A model generated the notes under the pieces. It saw nothing but the letters and a program-made list of their open reading frames with translations, ran no database searches and was not told the DNA's origin. A DNA stretch of 5,424 bases. Origin: Geodermatophilaceae bacterium (GTDB taxonomy: Bacteria; Actinomycetota; Actinomycetes; Mycobacteriales; Geodermatophilaceae). The stretch covers positions 1 to 5,424 of the forward strand of contig JACCTM010000119.1 of the NCBI GenBank assembly GCA_013812385.1, written 5' to 3'. The position numbers were made by a program, and so were the translations under genes. Below, piece after piece: positions 4,449-5,424 of the stretch (its first letter is position 1; each line of letters starts with the position of its first letter).

Positions 4449-5424
4449 GTGAGCACGGCAGGTCGGCACATCGCGCGGGTCTGTGTCGATTCACCCCTGA
4501 CCCATCTGGACCGACTCTTCGACTATCTGATCCCGGATGAGTTCGCGGATCAGGTCACCGTCGGTTGCCGGGTCCGGGTCCGGTTCGCCGGACGGCTGCT
4601 GGACGGGTACGTGCTCGACGTGCCGGCCAGTTCTGAGCACACCGGGCGATTGGCGCCGCTGAGCAGAGTCACCTCCTCCGAGTCGGTTCTGTCCCCGGAG
4701 ATCGCCCGCCTGGCCCGCGCGGTGGCCGACCGGTATGCCGGCACGCTGTCCGATGTGCTGCGGTTGGCCGTGCCGCCGCGCCGCGCCCGGCCCGAGAAAC
4801 TGGCTGTCGTCGAAGCCGCTGCGGCTCCCCGCCGCCCGCCGACCCCAGCCTGGGCGCGCTACCCCCAAGGCCACTCCTTTCTGACCGCGGTCGCGCAGGG
4901 CCGCCCGGCCCGCGCGGTCTGGACGCTGGGACCGGGTGAGGACTGGCCGGCGCGGCTGGCCGAGGCTGCCGCGACGGCTGCCTCCATCGGGCGCGGGGTC
5001 CTGGTCGTCCTGCCGGATGTGCGCGACGTCGATCGGCTGGATGCCGCACTCACAGCGCAGTTCGGGGCCAGCAGCCCTCGGCATGTCGTCCTGACGGCCG
5101 ACCTGAAGCCCGAGGAGCGGTACCGCAGATTTCTGGCCGTACGCCGGGGCAGCGTCAAGATCGTCATCGGCACGCGAGCCGCCGCGTTCGCACCGGTGGC
5201 CGACCTGGGACTGGTCGCGATCTGGGACGACGGTGACGACCTGCACGCCGAGCCTCGGGCGCCATATCCGCACGCCCGTGAGGTCCTGCTGCTGCGCGCC
5301 CACCTGGAGAACTGTGCGGCGCTGATTGCCGGCTGGTCGCGCAGCACCGAGGCCGCCGTCCTGATCGAATCCGGCTGGGCGCACGAGATCACCGCGCCGC
5401 GCGACGACGTACGGCGGGCCGCAC
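4449..5424 (+). CDS. priA: Primosomal protein N' PriA, actinobacterial ATPase-less form (5' half, runs off the right edge)
   Basis: About 325 codons are open to the window edge, roughly half of the 650-700 residues usual in Actinobacteria. PriA recognises stalled replication forks and starts primosome assembly for replication restart. The N-terminal 3' DNA-binding domain is clear: RVCVDSPLTHLDRLFDYLIP at about 10-29, then VGCRVRVRFAGRLLDGYVLD and SPEIARLARAVADRY. The helicase part is degenerate. Where other PriA proteins have the Walker A GVTGSGKTE, this one has TLGPGEDWP (159-167), without the Gly-Lys-Thr. Where they have the Walker B DEEH, it has DDGDD (260-264), followed by the conserved PRAPYPHAREVLLLRA stretch. 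This fits the actinobacterial PriA described as lacking helicase motifs, which probably acts as a structural fork-binding protein. GTG at 4449 is preferred; a TTG at 4419, just after an in-frame stop, is the only upstream alternative. No strong Shine-Dalgarno is visible, and the 36-base gap suggests co-transcription with metK. Confidence 0.94.
   Translation, partial: MSTAGRHIARVCVDSPLTHLDRLFDYLIPDEFADQVTVGCRVRVRFAGRLLDGYVLDVPASSEHTGRLAPLSRVTSSESVLSPEIARLARAVADRYAGTLSDVLRLAVPPRRARPEKLAVVEAAAAPRRPPTPAWARYPQGHSFLTAVAQGRPARAVWTLGPGEDWPARLAEAAATAASIGRGVLVVLPDVRDVDRLDAALTAQFGASSPRHVVLTADLKPEERYRRFLAVRRGSVKIVIGTRAAAFAPVADLGLVAIWDDGDDLHAEPRAPYPHAREVLLLRAHLENCAALIAGWSRSTEAAVLIESGWAHEITAPRDDVRRAA

Noticed and set aside
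4491..5384. Minus-strand open frames opposite priA
   Set aside because: The plus-strand frame encodes recognisable PriA through the whole region. The minus-strand translations are Arg/Gly/Pro-rich shadows.

Overview
The window is a high-GC, coding-dense stretch of an actinobacterial chromosome. The evidence is the gene order mihF–gmk–rpoZ–coaBC–metK–priA, which is a housekeeping block characteristic of Actinobacteria. Supporting signs are GTG and TTG starts, the actinobacterial-type integration host factor, a PriA without ATPase motifs, and a neighbouring F420-dependent oxidoreductase of the FGD-like luciferase-fold family. I cannot name the genus from the sequence alone.

Layout. Positions 1-327 (minus strand) hold the first 109 codons of the F420-dependent oxidoreductase, which runs off the left edge. 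A 124-bp divergent intergenic region (328-451) carries a spaced inverted repeat and a good -10 hexamer positioned for a leaderless mihF transcript. mihF (452-859) and gmk (856-1419) overlap by 4 bases (GTGA). A 203-bp gap (1420-1622) follows. It contains two tandem perfect hairpins that share the core CAAGG-NNN-CCTTG, immediately followed by a probable extended -10 promoter for rpoZ. Then come rpoZ (1623-1886), coaBC (1902-3134), metK (3213-4412, TTG start with a strong Shine-Dalgarno that can fold into a hairpin) and the 5' half of priA (4449 to beyond the right edge).

Together the genes cover nucleoid binding and recombination support (mIHF), GMP to GDP conversion (Gmk), RNA polymerase assembly (omega), coenzyme A synthesis (CoaBC), S-adenosylmethionine synthesis (MetK) and the primosome scaffold (PriA). 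They look like one co-directional cluster with an internal break at the gmk/rpoZ hairpins.

I did not find a new defence, mobile or CRISPR-type system. The observations most worth a second look are the paired hairpins at 1436-1490, the C-terminal tail of mIHF, and the start-site architecture of mihF and metK. The CoaBC and PriA active-site departures are, as far as I recall, typical of the phylum.
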